NCBI GenBank assembly: GCA_934433135.1
Contig: CAKRZO010000005.1
Span: forward strand, 122,859 to 186,858
Source of the DNA: an uncultured Acetatifactor sp.
GTDB taxonomy: Bacteria; Bacillota; Clostridia; Lachnospirales; Lachnospiraceae
Reading direction: 5' to 3'
DNA length: 64,000 nt
Part shown: piece by piece, positions 26,373-33,942 of the stretch
Position numbering within the stretch: position 1 is the stretch's first letter
How the letters are laid out: each line of letters opens with the position of its first letter
Made by a program: the position numbers and the translations under genes
The notes under the pieces: model-generated
What the model was told of the DNA's origin: nothing
The model's database searches: none
Seen by the model: only the letters and a program-made list of their open reading frames with translations

Positions 26373-26391
26373 ATATGCTATCATAGCATAT
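26373..26391 (-). promoter_or_regulatory. Promoter -10 with perfect palindrome, Spo0A-domain gene
   Basis: ATATGCTA-TCA-TAGCATAT is a perfect inverted repeat. On the minus strand it contains TGC-TATGAT (-10 at 26380-26385, extended). The -35 is weak. The core ATGCTA-N3-TAGCAT is identical to that at 25799-25813 and is placed identically relative to the -10. Confidence 0.75.
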
Positions 26392-26495
26392 TCTCTTTAT
26401 TCCTTAAAGTTATTTTCACCGCAGGTTCAAACAGATTCCCCCGCGAATTAAGGCTTTTTTACGTTTTTCTGCTTTTTTCCTGTTTTCCCTCCCAT

Positions 26496-27425
26496 TTATA
26501 CCTCTTCTTTTATAATATAAATCGGGCGGTTTTTCACTTCCATATACATTCTGGCCAGATATTGCCCTACGATTCCCAGACAGAACAGCTGTACTCCGCT
26601 TACCAGAGAAATGATACAAACCAAAGACGGCCATCCCGAAACAGGATCTCCGAAAATCAGCTTCCGGACAATGGTGAACAAAATCATTATAAAGGCCAGA
26701 ATACAAAATAACCCTCCCATGAAAGAAGCAATGGAAAGCGGTACAGTGGAAAACGCCGTAATGCCCTCTATGGAATAAACAAACAGTTTCCAGAAATTCC
26801 ACTTTGTTTCTCCCCTGGCACGTTCGATATTTTCAAACTCCACCCATTTTGTTTCAAAACCAACCCACCCGAATATCCCTTTGGTAAACCGATTGTATTC
26901 CTTCATAGACAAAATCGCATCCACCATCTGGCGGGTCATCAGCCGGTAATCTCTTGCTCCATCCATCATCTCCGTTCTGGAAATTTTCTTCATAAGACGA
27001 TAGAACATTCTGGCAAAAAAGCTTCTGACCGGAGGTTCTCCCAACCGGTTCACTCTCCTGGTCGCCACAGAATCATAGCCCTCTTTCATGTATTCAAACA
27101 TCTCCGGCAGCAAAGCCGGCGGATCCTGTAAATCCACATCCATAATTACCACATAATCCCCACGGGACTTCTGAAGCCCCGCATACATCGCTGCTTCCTT
27201 TCCGAAATTGCGGGAAAAAGAAATCAAATGGACTCTTTCGTCCCGCTCTCTTATTTTTTTTACTTCTTCCGCCGTATGGTCTTTTGAACCATCATTTATG
27301 TAGAGAAGCTCCGGCTCTATCTTCTCTTTTTTCAAATACTCCTCATTCTTCATAAATTCCCGGTAAAAAGGGAATACATTTTCTTCCTCATTATAGCACG
27401 GTATGATCACGCTCAGTACACTCAT
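26496..27425 (-). CDS. Dolichol-phosphate-mannose-synthase-like GT2 (GtrB/YkoT/CsbB type)
   Basis: A 309-residue protein. The cytoplasmic GT-A domain has LSVIIPCYNEEENV, YINDGSKDHT, SFSRNFGKEAAMYAG and MDVDLQDPP (DXD), with ERARGETKWNFWKL near residue 210. Two C-terminal hydrophobic helices follow. It makes polyprenyl-phosphate sugar from a UDP-sugar, the donor used by GT-C enzymes outside the membrane, so it may feed the GT-C-like proteins of the neighbouring cluster. The start at 27425 is set by GGAGG five bases upstream; the longer frame to 27566 has no support. It has its own promoter at 27485-27513. Confidence 0.93.
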   Translation of the reverse strand: MSVLSVIIPCYNEEENVFPFYREFMKNEEYLKKEKIEPELLYINDGSKDHTAEEVKKIRERDERVHLISFSRNFGKEAAMYAGLQKSRGDYVVIMDVDLQDPPALLPEMFEYMKEGYDSVATRRVNRLGEPPVRSFFARMFYRLMKKISRTEMMDGARDYRLMTRQMVDAILSMKEYNRFTKGIFGWVGFETKWVEFENIERARGETKWNFWKLFVYSIEGITAFSTVPLSIASFMGGLFCILAFIMILFTIVRKLIFGDPVSGWPSLVCIISLVSGVQLFCLGIVGQYLARMYMEVKNRPIYIIKEEV

Positions 27426-27484
27426 AATTACCTCCGCCCTGATGACTGAAGTACCATCATCTTTGCCTACATCTTTATTATTAC

Positions 27485-27513
27485 AGTATACTATCAGAAA
27501 GTAACATCCGCAA
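27485..27513 (-). promoter_or_regulatory. Promoter of the GtrB-like gene
   Basis: On the minus strand -35 TTGCGG (27508-27513), 17-base spacer, -10 TATACT (27485-27490). The -35 lies within the first of two direct CCGCAACAAAAAT repeats. Confidence 0.65.
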
Positions 27514-27552
27514 CAAAAATTTTTCTGTGAAAATTTTTTCCGCAACAAAAAT
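27508..27552. repeat. Pair of direct repeats CCGCAACAAAAAT between divergent promoters
   Basis: Copies at 27508-27520 and 27540-27552 are 32 bases apart, about three helical turns. The first overlaps the -35 of the minus-strand GtrB-like gene. The second abuts the -35 of the plus-strand lipoprotein gene. They are candidate binding sites for a shared regulator. Confidence 0.5.
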
Positions 27553-27553
27553 A

Positions 27554-27582
27554 GTGACGTTTCCATTCATTTGTGATATACT
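27554..27582 (+). promoter_or_regulatory. Promoter of the DUF3048 lipoprotein gene
   Basis: -35 GTGACG (27554-27559), 17-base spacer, -10 TATACT (27577-27582) preceded by TGA, an extended -10. The start codon lies 38 bases downstream with GAGG seven bases before it. Confidence 0.65.
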
Positions 27583-27620
27583 GATGTAAATAACTTTTTT
27601 TCGGAAAGAGAGGATTAATC

Positions 27621-28790
27621 ATGAGAAAAATAAAACTATGGCTGCTGGCCGCCGCAACCTGCATGGTGCTGACAGCATGCGGCAATAATAGCGGAACCCA
27701 GCCCGGAATTCTGGAGCCGGAAACGATTACAAAGGAATCCACCGTTTCTTCCTCCGAATCGCCCGCAGCTTCTTCCGATAACACCGCGGCTTCTTCTGAA
27801 ACACTCCCTGAAAGTACGGATGACTCGGTTCCTCCTAAGGAAGGCATGGTCAGAAGCAGACTTACCAATGAATGGGTAGACTCCGATGTTGCTTACATGC
27901 GTCCTATCGCTGTAATGACACCAAACGAAAGCGCCGCCATCCCTCATTACAACCTGTCTCAGGCTTCTATTATCTACGAAGCGAATGTAGAAGGCCGCAT
28001 GACACGTATGCTTGCCATCTATGAAGGCTGGGACAAGCTGGATAAAATCGGTAATATCCGTTCCTTGCGTGCCTATTATGCATACTGGGCGCTGGAATGG
28101 GATGCCTTCATTGTTCATTTCGGCGGTCCGTTCTTTGTAGATGAAGTTCTGGCAAAACCGGATGTCCAGGACATCGATGGCAATAAGGGTGCTGATGCTT
28201 CCGCCTTCTTCCGCACAAATGACCGAAAGAGACCGCATAATGCTTATGCAAACGGAGCTAATTTAAAAACATTGATCGAGAAGAAGAACTTTTCTTTAAA
28301 TTACAGAGGACTGTCTGATGAGGAACATTATGTTTTTACCTCTAAAGCAAATCCGAATACCTTGGATCAGTACGCAGATGCCAAAAGTGCTCTTAAAATC
28401 GATATGTCTTCCTGTTATCCTCTGACACGCTGCTATTTTGAATATAACGAGGAAGACGGTTTATATTACCGTTTCCAGCATCTGTCCGGTTCTACCGAAG
28501 GTCCGCACATTGATGCAGTAAACGGAGAACAGCTTACTTTCAAAAACATTCTGGTTCAATATACAAAATACGAAGAGCTCGGTGACGGCTATCTGGCATT
28601 CCAGTGCCATGATTCCACACGGGACGGATGGTTTTTCACCAATGGCAAAGGCATCCATGTAAACTGGGAAAAGACCACTGACTTCGGTGCTACCCGCTAT
28701 TATGATGATAACGGAAATGAAATCACTCTGAATACCGGAAAGACAATGGTCCTGATTGTTGAAGAAGGCGACAGCTTTACCTTCAACTAA
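27621..28790 (+). CDS. YerB-like DUF3048 lipoprotein
   Basis: A 389-residue lipoprotein. The signal peptide ends in the lipobox LTAC, lipidated at Cys20, and is followed by a Ser/Thr/Glu-rich linker to about residue 75. The DUF3048 region begins RPIAVMTPNESAAIPHYNLSQASIIYEA and includes GRMTRMLAIYEGWDKLDKIGNIRSLRAYY and, near the C-terminus, STRDGWFFTNGKGIHVNWEK. The family includes Bacillus YerB; its biochemical role is not settled. It sits on the outside face of the membrane. It is the only clear plus-strand gene in the first 43 kb and is divergent from the GtrB-like transferase. A strong terminator follows at 28855. Confidence 0.92.
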   Translation: MRKIKLWLLAAATCMVLTACGNNSGTQPGILEPETITKESTVSSSESPAASSDNTAASSETLPESTDDSVPPKEGMVRSRLTNEWVDSDVAYMRPIAVMTPNESAAIPHYNLSQASIIYEANVEGRMTRMLAIYEGWDKLDKIGNIRSLRAYYAYWALEWDAFIVHFGGPFFVDEVLAKPDVQDIDGNKGADASAFFRTNDRKRPHNAYANGANLKTLIEKKNFSLNYRGLSDEEHYVFTSKANPNTLDQYADAKSALKIDMSSCYPLTRCYFEYNEEDGLYYRFQHLSGSTEGPHIDAVNGEQLTFKNILVQYTKYEELGDGYLAFQCHDSTRDGWFFTNGKGIHVNWEKTTDFGATRYYDDNGNEITLNTGKTMVLIVEEGDSFTFN

Positions 28791-28854
28791 CCGGCAAATT
28801 CATTTATCGAATTTACTTATCGATTTGTTGAAAATTTAAATGATAAGATGCCAA

Positions 28855-28895
28855 ATGCCACTGTAATTTTTATGGAATTACGGTGGCATTTTTTT
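28855..28895 (+). terminator. Rho-independent terminator after the lipoprotein gene
   Basis: A 14-bp stem ATGCCACTGTAATT (28855-28868) pairs with AATTACGGTGGCAT (28876-28889) around a seven-base loop, followed by seven T (28889-28895). One G-T pair is present. Confidence 0.9.
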
Positions 28896-28962
28896 CATAC
28901 TTCTATCTTTTTAAAGTATCCTCATTGCAACAGCAGACTGCCTCGTCCGACTTACATCGCCT

Positions 28963-29226
28963 TTACTCTCCGAGTCCGCTTTCCACTGCATTAACCAGCG
29001 TCTTCAATGCTTCCTCCTCGTCTTCTCCGTCACAGATCAGTTCGATTTCATCTCCGCTTTTGACACAGGCACCCAGCACGCTGAGTACACTCTTTGCATT
29101 TGCTGTATTCTCCTTAAAAGAAAAAGTAATCAGCGACTTAAACTGCATTGCTTCCTTACACAAAATTCCTGCAGGCCTCAGATGAAGTCCGGTCGGATTT
29201 TTAATTATCACTTTTTGCCTAACCAT
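28963..29226 (-). CDS. ptsH: HPr phosphocarrier protein
   Basis: An 87-residue HPr. TGLHLRPA carries the active His15, phosphorylated by EI in the sugar phosphotransferase system. NAKSVLSVLG carries Ser46, the target of HPr kinase used in CcpA-dependent catabolite control. Both sites are present, so this is a full HPr and not a Crh-type protein lacking His15. It starts 21 bases after the cdaR stop on the same strand, with GGAGG nine bases before the ATG, so it is probably the last gene of a cdaA-cdaR-ptsH operon. That links it by context to c-di-AMP synthesis. Confidence 0.92.
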   Translation of the reverse strand: MVRQKVIIKNPTGLHLRPAGILCKEAMQFKSLITFSFKENTANAKSVLSVLGACVKSGDEIELICDGEDEEEALKTLVNAVESGLGE

Positions 29227-29247
29227 TGCTTTTTACCTCCACTAACT

Positions 29248-30564
29248 CTATTCATTTCCATGCCTGTTTTCTTCCGGATAACTGAATCTTACCCAGGCAT
29301 TTAAAGTTCCTTCCTGCCTCACTCCATCCGGCAATTCAAATATTACAGGTATATAGTAGGTGCCAGGTGCGATCTGAGTCATGTCCTGATCTGCCATCCA
29401 CTGTGCAACATCAATTTTTCCCGTAAGTGCATCTTCACTGATCTGCATAATATCAGCCCGCAATCCACGCACAATCAGGTCATAAACTTCTCCTGCTGCC
29501 GCTGTTTCAATTTCCACGCCGTCCGGTACATTTTCAACCGTAATACGTTCTGACTTAATCCGAAACTGCGTCTCTATTTCTTTTTGTATTTCTACAGTCA
29601 CCTGGACATTTCCGGTTCCGCCATCCTGAGAAATCTGCGTACCGGGCGGCAGATAATTTTTGATATTATACTCTGCTTTTAAATCACTGTTTCTTCCTGA
29701 AATATCCAGAATGTCACCGCTCACTACAATTTCACTGATACTATCCATCACTGTTTTGGTCCCTGCCAGAGAAATTTCCGCAGGATCGCTGGTGATATTG
29801 CCTGTTGCTGCATAACCCGAGGCAGGCACCCCTGTCACCTCATATTGAATCGGTATAAGTCGTATAGGAAGTACCTTAATTTCCAATTCTGTACTGTACA
29901 GACTCTTCTGCACCAGATTCTTATCCAGCAAATTGCCTGCATCATCATACAGTTGAATTGCCTGTGTCGTCTTAATATCGGAATCACTTCCTGCCAAATC
30001 CTGTGTTACAGCTGCATAAGAAACCCGAGCTACTTTGCTTGCAGCGCCGGTAACAGTAACCATATTCTGACCAGTCTTCGCTTCTCCCAATTGATAGCCT
30101 TCTTTAATCTCTCCAGTGGTATTGATTCGAATGCGGACATTCTTGCTGGTCAAAGATTCAACCTGCAGTTCCACCTGCATACTGGCTTCATCCTGCGTTA
30201 CTTCCAGAATATCTTTGGAGAACCTGGAAGCTATTGTAATCTCAATCGGAATGGTATTGGTTTCCGGATCCAGATTTTTAAAATCCGCCGTTGCCGTTAT
30301 TGGTGTCGCACTGTTTTTCATTTCATCAATAACCTGCTGCGGCGCCTTAACGGTAACCTTTTTCACCTCATCCGTATCATTCAGGATTTCATAAACCTGA
30401 TTCTGATCCTGCAGAATATCTTCGTTTAAAAACTTAACGGATATATCCGTAAAGGTGCCAATTCCGGGCGGATTATCCATATAAACTACCATAATCCATA
30501 AGCCAAAGGCGATCAAAAAAGCAATGAGCTTCCATCCCCAGTTTTCCAGTAATTTCTTCTTCAT
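29248..30564 (-). CDS. cdaR: YbbR-domain CdaA regulatory protein CdaR
   Basis: A 438-residue protein with one N-terminal membrane helix (about 12-30, WKLIAFLIAFGLWIMVVY). Four YbbR-type beta-rich repeats of about 85-90 residues then lie outside the cell, shown by recurring V-x-V-x-G/T-x-x-P/A blocks such as VTVKAPQQVID, VTVTGAASKVARV and EISLAGTKTVMDSI. CdaR proteins bind the membrane-bound cyclase CdaA and modulate c-di-AMP output. The ATG at 30564 directly abuts the cdaA stop codon with no gap, so translation is probably coupled. Confidence 0.93.
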   Translation of the reverse strand: MKKKLLENWGWKLIAFLIAFGLWIMVVYMDNPPGIGTFTDISVKFLNEDILQDQNQVYEILNDTDEVKKVTVKAPQQVIDEMKNSATPITATADFKNLDPETNTIPIEITIASRFSKDILEVTQDEASMQVELQVESLTSKNVRIRINTTGEIKEGYQLGEAKTGQNMVTVTGAASKVARVSYAAVTQDLAGSDSDIKTTQAIQLYDDAGNLLDKNLVQKSLYSTELEIKVLPIRLIPIQYEVTGVPASGYAATGNITSDPAEISLAGTKTVMDSISEIVVSGDILDISGRNSDLKAEYNIKNYLPPGTQISQDGGTGNVQVTVEIQKEIETQFRIKSERITVENVPDGVEIETAAAGEVYDLIVRGLRADIMQISEDALTGKIDVAQWMADQDMTQIAPGTYYIPVIFELPDGVRQEGTLNAWVRFSYPEENRHGNE

Positions 30565-31425
30565 CTAGGTTTTGCTCCTTCCTTTAAAGATACGCTTCGT
30601 CTTCTCGGGCTCTGCATCTTTATTCTGTGTGGGCTTCAATTTTGCCTTCAATTGCTCCATATTCTCAACTTCTTCCAGTTTTCCCTTATAGGCAATGCTG
30701 ATTTTCCCTGTCTCTTCTGACACAATTACCGTCAGAGAATCCGTCACTTCACTGATTCCCACTCCTGCACGATGCCTGGTTCCCAGTTCCTTGCCAAGGT
30801 TCATATTATCTGACAAAGGAAGGTAGCAGGTTGCCGATACGATACGATTTCCATGAATCAGCACTGCGCCGTCATGCAGAGGCGTATTGTGCTCAAAAAT
30901 ATTAATTAATAGCTGACTGCTGACAATCCCATCCACATCAATTCCGGTTCGCTCATAATCCGCCAGAGAATCCTCCGCTTCAATCACGATCAAAGCTCCC
31001 GTACGTACTTTCGACATTTCTACACAGGCCTTTGCGATTTCATTTACCGTTTTATCAGAATAGTTTTCATCTGTCTTTTTTCGGGAATCTATGGAAAATA
31101 CGGAATAGAGAACATTTTTCTTTCCAAGTTCCTCCAGCACTTTCCGTAATTCCGGTTGAAGAACCACTATGACTGCCGTTGCCGCAAATGTCATGACATT
31201 AGAAGCAATCCACAAAATAGTATTCATTTCCAGAATTTTGGCAATTAAAAGAAATACTAAAATTACAATCAAACCTTTAAGCAGATACCAGGCTCTGCTG
31301 GTCTTGATCCAAATAATAATATGGTATACCAAAAAAGCGATGATCAGTATCTCTATCAGATCACCTATTTTCATATATGAACGTATGCCCTTAACGGTAT
31401 CCAGGCTATCCATCAACTGTTGCAT
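30565..31425 (-). CDS. cdaA: Diadenylate cyclase CdaA
   Basis: A 286-residue membrane enzyme with three N-terminal helices (about 25-90) and a DAC domain. The DGA motif lies in TPLHDGAVLIHG (about 185-187) and the RHR motif in GTRHRAGVGISE (about 217-219); both line the ATP site. It joins two ATP into c-di-AMP, a second messenger for potassium and osmotic balance and wall homeostasis. A GTG at 31428 is the alternative start, with GAGGG upstream of both. A promoter at 31514-31543 lies over the 3' end of the preceding gene. No glmM follows; the third gene is HPr. Confidence 0.95.
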   Translation of the reverse strand: MQQLMDSLDTVKGIRSYMKIGDLIEILIIAFLVYHIIIWIKTSRAWYLLKGLIVILVFLLIAKILEMNTILWIASNVMTFAATAVIVVLQPELRKVLEELGKKNVLYSVFSIDSRKKTDENYSDKTVNEIAKACVEMSKVRTGALIVIEAEDSLADYERTGIDVDGIVSSQLLINIFEHNTPLHDGAVLIHGNRIVSATCYLPLSDNMNLGKELGTRHRAGVGISEVTDSLTVIVSEETGKISIAYKGKLEEVENMEQLKAKLKPTQNKDAEPEKTKRIFKGRSKT

Positions 31426-31513
31426 CACTTTTCTGCCCTCTTATCCTGACTCTCTGTTTTTCTGTTACGGATCCGGATTTTTATAACCGTTCCGATCCCC
31501 TTTTTTGAATTCC

Positions 31514-31543
31514 ATTATACTCCCGGATATTACAGATCTTCAA
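31514..31543 (-). promoter_or_regulatory. Promoter of the cdaA operon
   Basis: On the minus strand -35 TTGAAG (31538-31543), 18-base spacer, -10 TATAAT (31514-31519). The -35 lies in the 3' end of the upstream membrane-protein gene, and about 85 bases of leader precede cdaA. Confidence 0.65.
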
Positions 31544-32669
31544 AATCATCATATTCCTGAGATGCATCCTCCACCATATTGCTGTTGATTGATACACTTT
31601 TGGAACTGCCTGTTGATCTGTTTCTGTAATTCCTGCTATGCAGATTTTCCTCTTCGCCGTTCTGTCTGCGATTTACAGAAGTCCGTTCTGTGATTACAGA
31701 TCTGCTGCCGCCGGCCGTTCTGTGAAAATCGCTTTGGTATCTTCGCTGGGAATTGATCTTCTTTACGGTTTTCTGTGCCGCCGCAACATTCATCTTGGGA
31801 ACTGCTTTGACATAATAGTAATATTCGTCATCTTCAAACTGAACTTTTTCTGTTCTGGTATAATCCACGCAGAAGAAAAAGAATTGCAGAACCACCGCCA
31901 CGATCATGGCAAGCAAAGTACCGAAAATTGCTCCCGGAATGGACATATTGGTATCGAAGATCAGGTCTCCCACCAAAAGCACTACCAGATCAACGACTCC
32001 TCCTGCCGCCGCCGCAATCATCCAGGCATAGTCTATAGACATTCTCCGGATCAGATATACGACCGCAACTGTAATGAGAAATGCAGCGATCATAACCAGC
32101 ATGGTCTTATTGTCAATCAAGCCGTCTATCATCAACCGCAGTTTTGCTGTCGTTTCATCCGCCTTCATACTGCTGATTGCCTGGGCATTGGATACCGCCT
32201 GATAAAACACATAATAAATCAGAACACCGCAGCCAATTGTAATTCCGGAAGCCGGTGCCAATAAAAGTCCTGCTGCAATCGGCAGAATGTAAGGAATTTT
32301 CAATGTCATAAGAAGCGGTGTCAATAGAAGTAAAATGCTTCCTTTGGGATGAAATCCAACTACCAAAAGCAATACAACCAGATAAATACACAAAGCAACC
32401 AATGCTGTTTCCATAGAAAGCGCATACAAATGCAGCAAGCCGAACAATCCTGCAAACAGGGTAATGCATCCTATCGGTAAAAAAGAACACAGCAAAGAAA
32501 CAACCAGTACAATTGCCAGACTATCCAGCCTTTCCATATAGCCCATTCTGCCGTTTTCCAGCGTCAATGTAAAAAATGCCAGGAGAAACTTCAGAACAGG
32601 ATTAATAAATACATCGTTTTTGCTGTAGAATGCCTTCAGTTTTTCTCTCAATTCAAGTAAACTACTCAT
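31530..32669 (-). CDS. Polytopic membrane protein of unknown function
   Basis: A 379-residue protein with about nine hydrophobic segments between residues 25 and 275, a GFHPKGSILLLLTPLL block and a GVVDLVVLLVGDL block. A polar, Ser/Arg-rich cytoplasmic tail of about 100 residues ends in an acidic QEYDDFEDL. I do not recognise a family with known function; proteins of this shape seem to accompany cdaA in related Clostridia, but I cannot verify that here. It is the last gene of the recD2-comF-orf127 run, with AAAGGA eight bases before the ATG. Confidence 0.8.
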   Translation of the reverse strand: MSSLLELREKLKAFYSKNDVFINPVLKFLLAFFTLTLENGRMGYMERLDSLAIVLVVSLLCSFLPIGCITLFAGLFGLLHLYALSMETALVALCIYLVVLLLVVGFHPKGSILLLLTPLLMTLKIPYILPIAAGLLLAPASGITIGCGVLIYYVFYQAVSNAQAISSMKADETTAKLRLMIDGLIDNKTMLVMIAAFLITVAVVYLIRRMSIDYAWMIAAAAGGVVDLVVLLVGDLIFDTNMSIPGAIFGTLLAMIVAVVLQFFFFCVDYTRTEKVQFEDDEYYYYVKAVPKMNVAAAQKTVKKINSQRRYQSDFHRTAGGSRSVITERTSVNRRQNGEEENLHSRNYRNRSTGSSKSVSINSNMVEDASQEYDDFEDL

Positions 32670-32722
32670 TTTTTCCGTCCTTTCGGATATTCTTGTTACT
32701 GTTCAATAACATATTCTCTTCT

Positions 32723-33106
32723 TTATTGATACAGCGAACTTAGTTTTTTCAAATTTTCGTAATATTTCTTAAGGCTTTTCTTTGCCCTTGTATATCTGGC
32801 TGAATAAACCAGATAAGCAATTATACCATATGCAACTACCGCAAGCCCGAACAATACAAGCGCCTTTTTGGAAAGAGCAAGCAAATCCATTTTGTAAATT
32901 TCCTGCATTAAGTTCTCAAAATCATAAAAGATGACAAGGGCAAATACAATGGCAAACGCAATGGCAGCTCTTACTACCGCTTTGATCACCTGCATGCTGA
33001 TATAATCCCCACGGAAATAATTACCGATCTCCATATTTTTCTTTCCTTCATTCTGTTCATAAGATGCCATATGAGTCATCAATATAATCTTATCCTCGTT
33101 AAGCAT
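32723..33106 (-). CDS. Small two-helix membrane protein, unknown function
   Basis: A 127-residue protein. A polar N-terminus of about 38 residues is followed by two hydrophobic helices (about 42-62 and 83-103) and a Lys/Tyr-rich tail. No domain is recognised. It lies nine bases after comF on the same strand with GGAGG before the ATG, so it is co-transcribed with comF and the larger membrane protein that follows. A cytoplasm-facing tail is likely from the positive charges. Confidence 0.75.
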   Translation of the reverse strand: MLNEDKIILMTHMASYEQNEGKKNMEIGNYFRGDYISMQVIKAVVRAAIAFAIVFALVIFYDFENLMQEIYKMDLLALSKKALVLFGLAVVAYGIIAYLVYSARYTRAKKSLKKYYENLKKLSSLYQ

Positions 33107-33115
33107 GCTGCCTCC

Positions 33116-33823
33116 TTATATACCGGTTCCACAGGCCAGAGTTAAAAAATACACCTTTTGCGTTCCAACCTTCTTAAGTTCCGCCGCGACTGCATCGATT
33201 GTACTTCCTGTGGTATAGATATCGTCAATAATCAATACTACTTTTAATTTTACATCATTTTGCGCAATATGGAAAGCATTTTTCAAATTATTTTGCCTTT
33301 CAGTGGGATTTAACATTTTTAAAGGTCTGGTATCTTTCTGTCTGCGCACCAGCTTATCATAAACAGGAATTCCCGTATGCTTTCCGATCACCTTCGCCAG
33401 AAGAAGCGCCTGGTTGTATCCGCGCTTTTTATATCTCTTGCGGTGTAATGGCACCGGAACCAGTCCGTCCGGTCTCACCTGATCCAGAAATCCTTTCAGA
33501 CAATGTGCTGCTTCCTCTCCATAAAAGTCTGCATATTCTCTCCTGCCTCCGTATTTAAAGCGGTAAAGCGACCCTGCGATGCTCTTATATTCATAAAGCG
33601 CACGACCTCTGATATAGTTGTGGCTGCGTCTGGCACAATCTCCGCAATACTCTTTCTCTTCTTCTCTCAATCTTTTCCCGCATTTCATACACCATGGCTG
33701 TGTTATATACGTAAGTTTCTTGAAACATTCCAAACAAATTTTTTCTCCGAAAGGTGCTATTTCATCGCACACAGGACACCTTCTCGGAAAAAGAAGCTGC
33801 AAAATCCACTCTCTTACTGTCAT
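33116..33823 (-). CDS. comF: ComF family phosphoribosyltransferase-fold protein
   Basis: A 235-residue protein with an N-terminal zinc ribbon (CPVCDE, CLECF, CMKCG, CGDC) and a C-terminal PRTase domain with the PRPP loop VLIIDDIYTTGSTID at about 193-207. ComF is a late competence protein needed for DNA uptake in naturally competent bacteria; its exact reaction is unclear. GGGGAAGA lies before the ATG. It follows recD2 by about 120 bases, so a DNA-processing theme is shared. Confidence 0.92.
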   Translation of the reverse strand: MTVREWILQLLFPRRCPVCDEIAPFGEKICLECFKKLTYITQPWCMKCGKRLREEEKEYCGDCARRSHNYIRGRALYEYKSIAGSLYRFKYGGRREYADFYGEEAAHCLKGFLDQVRPDGLVPVPLHRKRYKKRGYNQALLLAKVIGKHTGIPVYDKLVRRQKDTRPLKMLNPTERQNNLKNAFHIAQNDVKLKVVLIIDDIYTTGSTIDAVAAELKKVGTQKVYFLTLACGTGI

Positions 33824-33942
33824 TCTTCCCCTTTATCCCTTTTCCGGTTTTCTTCGTTCCTTCTTTATCCTCTTCTTTGTTCTTTCTTTATCTTCCTGGT
33901 TCTTCTTTATCTTCTTGGCTCTTTCCTTCTCCACGGCTTCTG
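33824..33942 (-). other. Purine-rich low-complexity spacer between recD2 and comF
   Basis: The minus strand is almost pure purine and repeats GATAAAGAAG-like words several times. No gene, hairpin or clear promoter is seen. It may be an imperfect short tandem array. Confidence 0.5.
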
